Shown here piece by piece: positions 8,350-15,695 of a stretch of DNA of 37,676 bases; position 1 is the stretch's first letter, and every line of letters starts with the position of its first letter. Position numbers and translations under genes: made by a program. Below the pieces are notes generated by a model. That model saw nothing but the letters and a program-made list of their open reading frames with translations, had not been told where the DNA came from and made no database searches. Source of the DNA: RGIG4097 sp964637515. GTDB lineage: Bacteria; Bacillota; Clostridia; Christensenellales; CAG-917. The stretch is from positions 1 to 37,676 of the forward strand of contig CAZWUI010000014.1 in assembly GCA_964637515.1 (NCBI GenBank), written 5' to 3'.

Positions 8350-8514
8350 ATGAAATGGACTATTCGTTATTATACGAGTGAATCGTCTTATAAAATGGGT
8401 TGCCCTGCTTACACTGAAACCGTGTACGGCGATAGAAGCTCGGCGGTCAACGCGGCGCTGCGTAGACTCAAGAGCAACCCACAATATAAGTATTACGATT
8501 TCGTTCAAGCGTAG
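8350..8514 (+). CDS. Small protein of unknown function (54 aa)
   Basis: A short gene with an ideal Shine-Dalgarno, AAGGAGGTG, eight bases before the ATG at 8350, and a strong terminator after the stop. The protein begins MKWTIRYYTSES, continues through a short central region with one Cys (MGCPAYTETVYGDRS) to a helix (AVNAALRRLKSN) and ends YKYYDFVQA, suggesting a beta-beta-alpha-beta fold. There is no signal peptide or membrane segment. I cannot assign a function. It precedes the AAA+/M41 gene and shares its upstream motif, so it may be its substrate, adaptor or co-regulated partner (inference). Confidence 0.78.
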   Translation: MKWTIRYYTSESSYKMGCPAYTETVYGDRSSAVNAALRRLKSNPQYKYYDFVQA

Positions 8515-8535
8515 CAAAGTTTTGAAAACAAAAGT

Positions 8536-8569
8536 AGAAAAAGTCGCGATTGCGACTTTTTCTTTTTAT
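8536..8569 (+). terminator. Rho-independent terminator after the 54-aa gene
   Basis: A perfect 12-bp stem, AGAAAAAGTCGC (8536-8547) with GCGACTTTTTCT (8552-8563), has a GATT loop and is followed by CTTTTTATT. It separates the 54-aa gene from the AAA+ gene, so the latter needs its own promoter. Confidence 0.92.
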
Positions 8570-8578
8570 TATGCGGCT

Positions 8579-8600
8579 ATGTACTGCATATGGTGCATAA
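8579..8600 (+). promoter_or_regulatory. Shared motif, copy 2 (upstream of the AAA+/M41 gene)
   Basis: The stretch begins ATGTACTGCATATGGT and ends GCATAA. It matches the motif at 8286-8310 apart from a 3-bp gap and a few substitutions. It ends 42 bp before the ATG at 8643, almost the same distance as copy 1. A GATAAT (8606-8611) follows as a possible -10. The same place carries an inverted repeat, TTGATA-N6-TATCAA (8604-8621). Confidence 0.5.
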
Positions 8601-8642
8601 ATTTTGATAATTTTATATCAACAAAAGAAAAGGAGCGCTACT

Positions 8643-9971
8643 ATGGGAAGTGCATTTGACAAAATCATCGGCTATCAAAAAGAAAAAGAAGAACTTATAC
8701 GTATCTGCGACGTGTTGAAAAGACACGAGGATTACGAAAAACTCGGCGTAAATATTCCCCGCGGTCTAATGTTTGTGGGGCGTCCCGGTGTGGGCAAAAC
8801 TCTCATGGCAAAATGCTTGATTGAAGAAAGCGGATGCAAGTGTATCGAAATCAGAAAAGACAGTGCGAAATCCGACTTTGTGGACAAAATCAGTAACGTT
8901 TTTGAAAGAGCAAAAGCAGAGTCTGAAAAAGGAGAAATCGTCATCATTCTGTTGGACGATTTGGACAAATTTGCGGAAAGCGACGGCGAAGACGGCGGAG
9001 ACAAGCATTCCGAAGAATTTGCAGTCGTGCAGGCGGGAATTGAATCGGTGAAAGGGTGCAAAGTGTTCGTCGTTGCAACCGTAAACAACAAGTATGAATT
9101 GCCTCTATCGCTATATAGAAAGGGGCGTTTTGACAAGATAATCTACGTCGGAAAACCAACTCACAAGGAGTCTAGACAACTTCTTGAGTTTTGGTTGAAA
9201 TCAAAATCGATTGACGTCGATTTCGACGAAATCGAAATGCTATCCAAATTTTTGTATGAAAGCACAGGCTCGGAAATCGAAAGTTTCATAGACGAGGCTG
9301 GGACGTACGCAGTATACGACGGCAGGACGGCTATAACTTTTGACGATTTATCAAGAGCATACATGCGTATTTGCAAGGATTTCGACGTCAGATTTCCGCC
9401 AAATTGCTCGCGCGCAAAACTCGAAAGAGTCGCCTATCACGAAGCAGGTCACGCTACTCTCGGTCTTCTCTCGACAAGCTCGGAAGTTACTATGGTATGT
9501 TTGGGAAATTCGGGCGATGCGGACGGTATTACGTGCTATTTTTATAGCAGTAACGACTTGCCCGCAGAAAAAGAACACGTCGAAGACGCCCTACTCTCAC
9601 TAGGCGGAAAAGCGGCAGAACAAGTGGCATTCGGAGATGCGTCCACGGGTTGTTTTGGCGACTTGCTTGATGTCGGATATACTTTGACCAGAGATTTCAC
9701 AAAACACGCAACGAACGGATTCAATTGTTTCATTCCTTATGCCGTCGACGGAAAAACCGCCCCTACTCTATATGACAGAATTTCCGTTTCGATTTCTGAT
9801 AAAATGCAGGAGTTGTACAACGTCGCATGCGACTTACTTTCCAAAAACAAGCCGCTACTCGACGCTATCGCAACCGCACTTATCAAAAAGAACTATCTCA
9901 CTATGCCTGAAATCTATAATATATTCGACGACTACAAAAAGCACAATACCGTCGCTTATATTCAAGTGTAG
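8643..9971 (+). CDS. Soluble FtsH-like AAA+ ATPase with M41 zinc-protease domain
   Basis: The 442-residue protein combines an AAA+ module with an FtsH-type metallopeptidase. Walker A is GRPGVGKT (46-53), Walker B is IILLDDLDKF (101-110), and the second region of homology keeps both arginines in YRKGRFD (158-164). The zinc site is HEAGH (266-270), with a likely third ligand Asp 340 in the STGCFGDL segment. Unlike FtsH it has no N-terminal membrane helices and begins directly at the AAA domain. The Walker B Glu is replaced by Asp, and the FVG pore loop with about six residues is missing between SDFVDKI and SNVFERAK. The start at 8643 has AAAGGAG upstream. It is probably an ATP-dependent cytosolic protease or a remodelling relative; substrates are unknown. 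Confidence 0.87.
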   Translation: MGSAFDKIIGYQKEKEELIRICDVLKRHEDYEKLGVNIPRGLMFVGRPGVGKTLMAKCLIEESGCKCIEIRKDSAKSDFVDKISNVFERAKAESEKGEIVIILLDDLDKFAESDGEDGGDKHSEEFAVVQAGIESVKGCKVFVVATVNNKYELPLSLYRKGRFDKIIYVGKPTHKESRQLLEFWLKSKSIDVDFDEIEMLSKFLYESTGSEIESFIDEAGTYAVYDGRTAITFDDLSRAYMRICKDFDVRFPPNCSRAKLERVAYHEAGHATLGLLSTSSEVTMVCLGNSGDADGITCYFYSSNDLPAEKEHVEDALLSLGGKAAEQVAFGDASTGCFGDLLDVGYTLTRDFTKHATNGFNCFIPYAVDGKTAPTLYDRISVSISDKMQELYNVACDLLSKNKPLLDAIATALIKKNYLTMPEIYNIFDDYKKHNTVAYIQV

Positions 9972-10018
9972 AACAATCAAAAACTTATACCAAAAACATT
10001 GCGGCGGGCATTGTTAAG

Positions 10019-10246
10019 ACGAGATTTCCTCTTGATTATCCCGTCGTCTATGCTATAATATTATCGAGAATAGGCGCGTAGTAGCGCATACGCTCACTCG
10101 GTAGGGGACGCTGTTATTCTTTACTCTCACTCACATCACCCACCGCTATCACACACGGACAAGACACTTATTATTACGCCGAAGGTCGAGTCGAAAAGCA
10201 AGAATTCATCAACGACGAATTGGTGAAACACTCCTGACCGTCAAAA
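10019..10246 (+). repeat. Dispersed repeat unit, copy A (ncRNA-like or gene relic)
   Basis: Bases 10019-10160 match 27064-27186 closely. After an unrelated middle, the 3' ends match again (CACTCCTGACCGTCAAA at about 10229-10245 and 27421-27437). The shared 5' part contains a promoter and a GC-rich segment with two conserved stems: GCGTA (10076-10080) with TACGC (10089-10093), and CGGTAGGG (10099-10106) with CCCACCG (10139-10145). Bases 10172-10237 can be read as YYAEGRVEKQEF and on to HS-stop, weakly like the end of a MORN-repeat protein, but there is no start codon. No intact gene lies between 9972 and 10298. Confidence 0.7.
10032..10059 (+). promoter_or_regulatory. Promoter of repeat copy A
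   Basis: TTGATT (10032-10037), a 16-bp spacer and TATAAT (10054-10059). The same arrangement is kept in copy B. Transcription would start near 10066 and reach the terminator at 10287, giving an RNA of about 220 nt. Confidence 0.65.
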
Positions 10247-10259
10247 ACAATACATATTA

Positions 10260-10287
10260 AAATGCAGCCCGTTTGGGCTGCATTTTT
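10260..10287 (+). terminator. Terminator of repeat copy A, possibly bidirectional
   Basis: An 11-bp stem, AAATGCAGCCC (10260-10270) with GGGCTGCATTT (10275-10285), has a GTTT loop and a T run after it. The upstream flank TTAAAA gives a shorter U tract on the minus strand, so it may also end the phosphodiesterase transcript, whose stop is at 10299. Confidence 0.88.
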
Positions 10288-10298
10288 GGTTGTGGAGA

Positions 10299-11045
10299 TT
10301 ATTGGTTTTGGTTTTTTGATTTTGCTCGGGCGAAAAGGTAGCGGAAACGATAGCGCAAAAACCACTTGGTGTTGTAGATCGCGCATGGGGTTATGGCTCG
10401 GGCTTTCAGTTCAAGAAGAACGTTCGAGATCGTCCAAGGAATTATCGGCGGATGTTTCTTGCAGCCCCACTTCGTCAGGGGTGCGCCGAAGATATTCGAG
10501 TTTATGCAATCGGGGGCGTAGGAGAGTTTTCTCGGCGGATGATTGCAAAGTTGTCCGACCGTGTAGCCCTTGCTTTTGAGATAGGCAGTTGCCTTTTCGT
10601 GAAAACTGATGAGAACAAATTCGCCGTCGTAGTCGGCAAGTTCTTTTGCGACTGCATCGGACAATTCGATTTCGTTGCCGTTGCATTTGAGTTCTATGAA
10701 CATAGGCACTTTCCCCCCGACGATAGAAAGCACTTCTTTGAAGGTGGGGATGCGTTCGGGAGTCAAATGAAGTCTGCATTTCGACACCTGTTCGCTCGTC
10801 ATCTTTTCCAGTATGCCGAATCGGAAACACATACGCAACAAACTGAAATCGTGGAACACGACGACTGTGCCGTCGGCGAGAAGATGAACGTCGAGTTCAA
10901 TTCCGAAACCCGCTTCAACCGCACGACGAAACGCCTTTTTTGAGTTTTCGGGTGCACCGAAACTCCAACAACCGCGGTGAGCAAACACCGGGTTTTCTGC
11001 GATTATGCGTTTTAGATCGACCGCTTGCGAATTTTCAAAACTCAT
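10299..11045 (-). CDS. Glycerophosphodiester phosphodiesterase
   Basis: GDPD-family enzymes hydrolyse glycerophosphodiesters to glycerol-3-phosphate and an alcohol. The catalytic start AHRGCWSFGAPENSKKAF holds the HR and E/N residues. GFGIELDVHLLADGTVVVFHD supplies the metal ligands (the E-x-D pair and His). Later strands MFIELKCN and FVLISFHEKA fit the TIM barrel. It has 248 residues, no signal peptide, and is likely cytosolic. The ATG at 11045 has GGAG nine bases upstream. The C-terminal tail is basic (YLFARAKSKNQNQ). It lies 72 bp downstream of the TetR-type gene and may be transcribed with it. Confidence 0.9.
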   Translation of the reverse strand: MSFENSQAVDLKRIIAENPVFAHRGCWSFGAPENSKKAFRRAVEAGFGIELDVHLLADGTVVVFHDFSLLRMCFRFGILEKMTSEQVSKCRLHLTPERIPTFKEVLSIVGGKVPMFIELKCNGNEIELSDAVAKELADYDGEFVLISFHEKATAYLKSKGYTVGQLCNHPPRKLSYAPDCINSNIFGAPLTKWGCKKHPPIIPWTISNVLLELKARAITPCAIYNTKWFLRYRFRYLFARAKSKNQNQ

Positions 11046-11117
11046 AGTTTATCTCCATAATATCTACCGTTAAAATGCCGCTTTGTAAAAATATTGGTTG
11101 CTTTACGTCTTTGCGTG

Positions 11118-11714
11118 TTACTCTTCTTTCTTGCCGGTTCCGAAGAAATCGAGAATGGTCAAATCGATGATTTTCGTGAGTTGGGTTTTGATTTCGTCGA
11201 CGGTGTACTCTCCGCCGAGTATCCACCATTTCACGAGTTGGATGACTCCGCCCGAGAAAAATTCCGCCAATATCTCAACAGGGACGGGACGGTCTTTCAC
11301 GGGAAGTTTTCCCACCTTTCTCACTATGTTGTCAATCAATATTGCGTGGACTTTGTCGAAGACAAGAGATGCGTCCGCTTTTGTGATTATCGTCTTGAGA
11401 TACTTGCGTTGTGCGGTCAGGTAAGCCATAATCACATCAAGCACGTCGTGGTAGTAGACGATGAGGTCGCTATCTCCGTGCACCTTGTCAACCTCGTCGT
11501 CAAAGCCGTACATTATGTCCATAATGCACTTGTCGAGCAGTTGATATTTGTCTTCAAAGTGCGTGTAAAAAGTCCCCCTATTGATGAGTGCCTTGTCGCA
11601 AATATCAATTATCGTGATATTGTTGAAAGACTTCTCCTCGAGAAGGTCGTAGAAGGCGTCGATGATTGCTTTTTGAGTGCGCTTTATGCGCAAATCCGTT
11701 TTTTTATCGCTCAT
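11118..11714 (-). CDS. TetR/AcrR-family transcriptional regulator
   Basis: The 198-residue protein has a TetR DNA-binding N-terminus: RIKRTQKAIIDAFYDLLEEK, then NITIIDICDKALINRGTFYTHFEDKYQLLDKC, which is the helix-turn-helix and the following helix. The C-terminal half (VIMAYLTAQRKYLKTIITKA, EFFSGGVIQLVKWWILGG) fits the TetR_C_8-like group found in many Bacillota. It probably represses itself, as its promoter contains an imperfect inverted repeat. Effector and targets are unknown; the downstream phosphodiesterase is an obvious candidate. Confidence 0.9.
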   Translation of the reverse strand: MSDKKTDLRIKRTQKAIIDAFYDLLEEKSFNNITIIDICDKALINRGTFYTHFEDKYQLLDKCIMDIMYGFDDEVDKVHGDSDLIVYYHDVLDVIMAYLTAQRKYLKTIITKADASLVFDKVHAILIDNIVRKVGKLPVKDRPVPVEILAEFFSGGVIQLVKWWILGGEYTVDEIKTQLTKIIDLTILDFFGTGKKEE

Positions 11715-11731
11715 ATATCCACCTATCCAAT

Positions 11732-11760
11732 ACTATAACAGATAACCGTACACCTGTCAA
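11732..11760 (-). promoter_or_regulatory. Promoter and candidate operator of the TetR-family gene
   Basis: On the minus strand TTGACA (11755-11760) and TATAGT (11732-11737) are 17 bp apart, close to ideal. The spacer region 11738-11757 is an imperfect palindrome with outer arms ACAG and CTGT, so a bound TetR dimer would block polymerase. A leader with GGTGG precedes the ATG at 11714. Confidence 0.7.
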
Positions 11761-11812
11761 GATATGCCAAATTTTGCGCCTATTTTTCGGTTATCCCGAT
11801 AGTTGCAAATTC

Positions 11813-12334
11813 TCAAACGGCAAACGCAGATGGCCTGACGGACACTCGTTTTGACACCTGCTCCGCAAACAAAACCAAGACCACGTCTTTCAAAATGAAA
11901 GGCAATGACGAAACCGCTATCGCAGTTTCAAGCGTGGAATGAGTAACAAGTGCATACTGCAAAACTCCGACCGCATGGCACGTCAAAAGTCCTAATTACG
12001 CACAAGGGTATTTCGCTTTTGAATTGCGCCCTGCGTCCACAAGCAATATAAAAGGTATAACTCCGAAAATAAATCCGACGGTAGCGCCCGCCAAAACTCC
12101 CACTCCGCCACCAAAAGACGAAAATACGGGCAATCCCGTCATCCCGATAAGGATGAAACAAACGACGACCGCTCCACCAATTTTCGCTCCAAATAAAAAC
12201 CCGACGAGAGCAACCGCAAACGTTTGCAACGTTACGGGGACTCCGACGGGAATGGAAATCGACAACACGGACGACAACACGACAAGCGCAACGCACGTTG
12301 CGATTATCACGACGGTTTTCGTCCTATTGCGCAC
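11813..12334 (-). pseudogene. bioY: bioY biotin transporter S-component, interrupted by an in-frame TAA
   Basis: BioY is the membrane substrate-binding subunit of a biotin ECF transporter. Residues 1-112 match the family (IPVGVPVTLQTFAVALVGFLFG, then LIGMTGLPVFSSFGGGVGVL), and the frame then stops at TAA (11996-11998). Reading on in the same frame gives 60 more codons (LGLLTCHAVGVLQY through AVSSLPFILKDVVLVLFAEQ) that look like the normal BioY C-terminus, up to TGA at 11813-11815. Total length would be about 173 residues, normal for BioY. So a single nonsense codon, not a frameshift, breaks it. The start is a GTG at 12334 with AAAGGG upstream, 14 bp after the preceding gene's stop. A sequencing error or readthrough cannot be excluded. 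Confidence 0.82.
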
Positions 12335-12348
12335 GACGGATACGCCCT

Positions 12349-14754
12349 TTATTCTTCGTCTTTACCGCCGAAAGTCAGGGTGTACATACCGTCTTGATAT
12401 TCGTACTTTTTGTTTTTCTTCAAGCCTTCTTGCTCCATAAGATCGGCGATGAGAGCAAGCGCGCGTCTAACTCCGAGGGGTGATTGCACCTTGACAAACA
12501 TAGGTGTGTCCGCATACTTCTTCATACCGCCCCTATCCTTTTGGTGATAGAGATTGTAGTCGTAGTCGGCGGGGTTGAGCGCAAGAGCGAGTCTAATGGT
12601 CTTGCCGATAAGGATGATTTTTGCGATTTGTTTGCCGGGACGACGGAAATAATCACCGCCGTTGACAACTCTGCTCTTCACACCACGATAGGACAAAATC
12701 TCGTTTTTGAGAGTGTTGTATATTGCTTGATTTTGGACGGATGCACTTGTCATCTTTGACGAGAAAGTTATCTTTCCGCCGTCGTTTTCGTCGTCTGAAT
12801 CGGGGACGTCTATATCGTCGTCAAGTGCGCCTTCAAACGCTTCTTCTATGGTGAGCGTAGGCAAGAAACCAACACTTGCAAACAACTCTCTGTTGCGTTC
12901 GTCATATATTTCTTTCGCAGTTTTATTGCTATGATTTTCAGTGTTAAACTTGTGTTTCTGTTCTGTTTTGCCGTTTTTGCAAGTCGCATCATTCTTGACT
13001 GTCGGCACAACTTTGATTGAATTTTCTTCTTTTTTAAGTTGCTCGAAATTGACGTTTTCCACAGTGCTTTCGGGCGTTTTTTCTGCCACTGTTACTGCGG
13101 CGTTTTCTTTGGCGGTGCTTTCTTCGTCTGCAACTATAACCGTTTCTTTTTCTACGTTTTGCGGGGCAACCGCCGTCGCCTTTTCATAGTCGCTACCCTG
13201 CGATTTTCTCTTTCCTTTGATGAGGATAAGGGACAGAGCAAGTCCTATCAAAACCGCTGCCGCCCAACCGCCGAGTCCTATTGCAAGACTGACATAATCA
13301 ACGTCGATTGAGTCCGAAGTGCGCACGTTGAAAGTGCCACCCAAGCCGTTTAATACGATTCGGACTTCACTGTCGAAATCAATCTTTTTTGCATTGAATC
13401 CACCGCCGAGAGTTATGCCGATTGCATTCGAGCCATCCGTCTTTTCCAAGACGAGAGTTATATCATCGTAGCGGACTTCTTCTCCGCCACGCATAATTCT
13501 CAATGCAATTCCGCCGTCGCTTTCGACCTTTGTCAAAACGTCATCAAAATCGAAACCGTCCGCACGAGTCGCCGTATACTTGAAATTGTCGTCGCCATAT
13601 TCCAATCTGTCGGGGTACACGATGAGTTGCGGTTGAAGTCCGTCGTTTCTCGACGACATATAGTAGACAATGTAGTTTTCATTGCTACGCTTGAAAGTGA
13701 GATTCCTCTTCCCCGACGAAAAGTCCGTATTTGCAATCGCTATGCCGACGTCGTCGATGACGTGTCCGTTTGCAAGCGTAGAGTTGTACAATTCAAGGGA
13801 GAGTGCGGGAATCGCTCCGCCGCATACCATACTGACGTCTGCGACTTTGACGTAGATTTTTCTTGCGTTGATTTTGACTGCGAGGGTGGTTTTATATTCC
13901 GAGAAATTGTCGTCCGCAACGAATTTACCATCCGCGTAACTACCCTTTTTCACCACGACGGAATAAGCGTAATTGCCGACGTCTGGCACGTTGTCCGCGA
14001 ACTCGCTCTTTTCAAGCGACCAGTTGTACACCCCTGACGGAGTGTTCTTCGACGACAAAATTTCCTTCACGCTCTTGCCGTATTCCACTTCTTCGTCGAG
14101 AGCGGAAAGGTCGGGCTCGGATGATGCTTTCGTGATTGTCAACTCGACTCCGTCCGAAACGTCCGCCGCATAAACGGTGGAGTTTCCGAATTTGAAACCG
14201 ACTGTCGCTTTGCAACGCACCGTATACACGCCGTGCGACCTACCACCACCGAAACCTACGCTCGACGCAGTCCCGCCAAATGCGACTTCCGCCCCGTCGG
14301 TAATTTCGGTGGAATATCTCCACTCGAAACCGTTTTCCGGATCCGCCGAAGAAAACGCTTCGCCGATTCTCCAAAACGGATGACTTGCGGTACCCGTCAA
14401 AGAAAAAGGATGCACCGTAGGAGAAAACGCACTTTCAGTCTTGTCGCCCTGCAATGATATTTCAACGATAGGGGACGGAATGACGACCACATAATTCGTG
14501 CCGATTCTCCCTTCGATAGCGGTCATGACTGCGGATTCGCTATACATACCCGAGAAAAGAATATCCCCCGTATCTCTGACTTTTGCGATGAAGTTGTCGC
14601 CTACGTATTCTATCTGTCCGTCCTGTGAATCAAAAGTAAACTCGACGACCGTGAAGTCGTCCGCATATGCGGGAGTGACGGCGACGCCGCTTGTCGCAAG
14701 CGCGCACGTAAGCACGCTCACCAATAGGATAATCAACGGAATATATCTTTTCAT
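12349..14754 (-). CDS. Surface-anchored Ig-like protein with a cytosolic C-terminal domain
   Basis: This 801-residue protein starts with a signal peptide (MKRYIPLIILLVSVLTCALA, cleavage near AYA-DD). About 460 extracellular residues made of beta-rich Ig- or MBG-like modules follow (for example KTTLAVKINARKIYVKVADV). One membrane helix lies at about 492-513 (WAAAVLIGLALSLILIK), then an acidic linker. The cytosolic domain at about 668-790 runs from NQAIYNTLKNEILSYRGVK through IGKTIRLALALNPADYDYN to YADTPMFVKVQSPLGVRRA. That last domain resembles one I recall from uncharacterised gut clostridial proteins; I know no function. The ATG at 14754 has no Shine-Dalgarno and sits seven bases from a -10 box. 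bioY follows 14 bp downstream. Confidence 0.8.
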   Translation of the reverse strand: MKRYIPLIILLVSVLTCALATSGVAVTPAYADDFTVVEFTFDSQDGQIEYVGDNFIAKVRDTGDILFSGMYSESAVMTAIEGRIGTNYVVVIPSPIVEISLQGDKTESAFSPTVHPFSLTGTASHPFWRIGEAFSSADPENGFEWRYSTEITDGAEVAFGGTASSVGFGGGRSHGVYTVRCKATVGFKFGNSTVYAADVSDGVELTITKASSEPDLSALDEEVEYGKSVKEILSSKNTPSGVYNWSLEKSEFADNVPDVGNYAYSVVVKKGSYADGKFVADDNFSEYKTTLAVKINARKIYVKVADVSMVCGGAIPALSLELYNSTLANGHVIDDVGIAIANTDFSSGKRNLTFKRSNENYIVYYMSSRNDGLQPQLIVYPDRLEYGDDNFKYTATRADGFDFDDVLTKVESDGGIALRIMRGGEEVRYDDITLVLEKTDGSNAIGITLGGGFNAKKIDFDSEVRIVLNGLGGTFNVRTSDSIDVDYVSLAIGLGGWAAAVLIGLALSLILIKGKRKSQGSDYEKATAVAPQNVEKETVIVADEESTAKENAAVTVAEKTPESTVENVNFEQLKKEENSIKVVPTVKNDATCKNGKTEQKHKFNTENHSNKTAKEIYDERNRELFASVGFLPTLTIEEAFEGALDDDIDVPDSDDENDGGKITFSSKMTSASVQNQAIYNTLKNEILSYRGVKSRVVNGGDYFRRPGKQIAKIILIGKTIRLALALNPADYDYNLYHQKDRGGMKKYADTPMFVKVQSPLGVRRALALIADLMEQEGLKKNKKYEYQDGMYTLTFGGKDEE

Positions 14755-14761
14755 ACATTTA

Positions 14762-14790
14762 ATAATACACGCTTGCGCGCGACTAGTCAA
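14762..14790 (-). promoter_or_regulatory. Predicted promoter of the surface protein gene, near-leaderless
   Basis: On the minus strand TTGACT (14785-14790) and TATTAT (14762-14767) are 17 bp apart. Only seven bases lie between the -10 box and the ATG at 14754, and no Shine-Dalgarno is present. Confidence 0.6.
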
Positions 14791-14859
14791 CGGCAAAAAA
14801 GCCAAAAACCTATGTTTTTCCCACACCTATTCAAATTTCCGCGCCGTAAAACTTTCGAC

Positions 14860-14888
14860 TTGTCAATATAGGCGGACGATGATATAAT
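14860..14888 (+). promoter_or_regulatory. Predicted promoter of the SDR gene
   Basis: TTGTCA (14860-14865), a 17-bp spacer and TATAAT (14883-14888). The leader carries AGAGGTG directly before the ATG at 14911. Confidence 0.7.
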
Positions 14889-14910
14889 ATTCTCATAAAA
14901 AGAGGTGCTT

Positions 14911-15690
14911 ATGAGAATAGTAATCATCACCGGCGCGTCCGCCGGCATCGGCAACGCCACGGCAAAGTATTTTCAAGATAAAGGCGACAAGGTCTACTCT
15001 TTCGCACGCAGAAAAGCCGAGGGTTTCGAAAGCGTCGAAGTTGACGTGACGGACAAAACCGCCGTCCAAAACGCAGTGGACTTCGTCGTGCAAAAAGAAG
15101 GACGTATCGACGTCGTCGTAAACAATGCGGGATTCGGAATTTCGGGATCTATCGAGGACACTACGGAAGAGAACATGAAACGTCTTTTCGACGTCAATTT
15201 CTTCGGTGCGACTTACGTCATGCAAGCAGTGATTCCCCAAATGCGCAAACAAGGCGGTGGCACGATTATCAACGTCAGTTCGGTGGCAGCACCGCTATCC
15301 ATACCCTTCCAAGGATTCTATTCCGCATCAAAATCCGCCCTTTCGTCCCTGACCGAAGCGTTGAGGATAGAAGTCGCACCTTTCGGAATCAAGGTTACTT
15401 CCGTACTCCCCGGTGACGTCAAAACCGACTTCACCGCAGTCAGAAAGAAAAATGCGGACGACAACGCAGTATACGGTGAGAGAATCAGTCGCTCCGTCGC
15501 TCAAATGGAACGCGACGAGCAAAACGGTATGTCCCCCGTGGTCATCGCGAAGGCTATCTACTCACTCTCGAAAAAGAAAAATCCGCCCGTGTATAAAGTC
15601 GGCGGAAAGAAGTATGCACTGTTCGTTGCGCTTGCGAAATTCCTACCCAAAAGAGTGGCGGGATTTGCGCTCTCCAAGCTATACGGTTAA
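14911..15690 (+). CDS. Short-chain dehydrogenase/reductase
   Basis: A classical SDR of 259 residues, expected to use NAD(P)H on an unknown substrate in the cytosol. The Rossmann nucleotide site is TGASAGIG (7-14), the structural NNAG is at 71-74, the catalytic Ser lies in NVSS (about 123-124), and the YSASK motif supplies Tyr137 and Lys141. The FARRK after the second strand suggests NADPH preference (inference). The C-terminal region with LSKKKNPPVYKVGGKKYALF resembles the SDRs often annotated as acting on lipids or steroids. A GTG at 14905 is in frame, but it lies inside the AGAGGTG ribosome site, so the ATG at 14911 is used. It is followed by the two-component genes, which have their own control region. 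Confidence 0.92.
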   Translation: MRIVIITGASAGIGNATAKYFQDKGDKVYSFARRKAEGFESVEVDVTDKTAVQNAVDFVVQKEGRIDVVVNNAGFGISGSIEDTTEENMKRLFDVNFFGATYVMQAVIPQMRKQGGGTIINVSSVAAPLSIPFQGFYSASKSALSSLTEALRIEVAPFGIKVTSVLPGDVKTDFTAVRKKNADDNAVYGERISRSVAQMERDEQNGMSPVVIAKAIYSLSKKKNPPVYKVGGKKYALFVALAKFLPKRVAGFALSKLYG

Positions 15691-15695
15691 CAAAG

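Noticed and set aside
9990..10016. Hairpin AACATTGC/GCATTGTT after the AAA+ gene as terminator
   Set aside because: The stem has a central mismatch and no T tract follows, so it was not called.
11666..11854. Plus-strand frame with FSNGKRRWPDG, like a MORN motif
   Set aside because: It is antisense to the TetR gene start and the end of the bioY pseudogene, which explains the sequence better.
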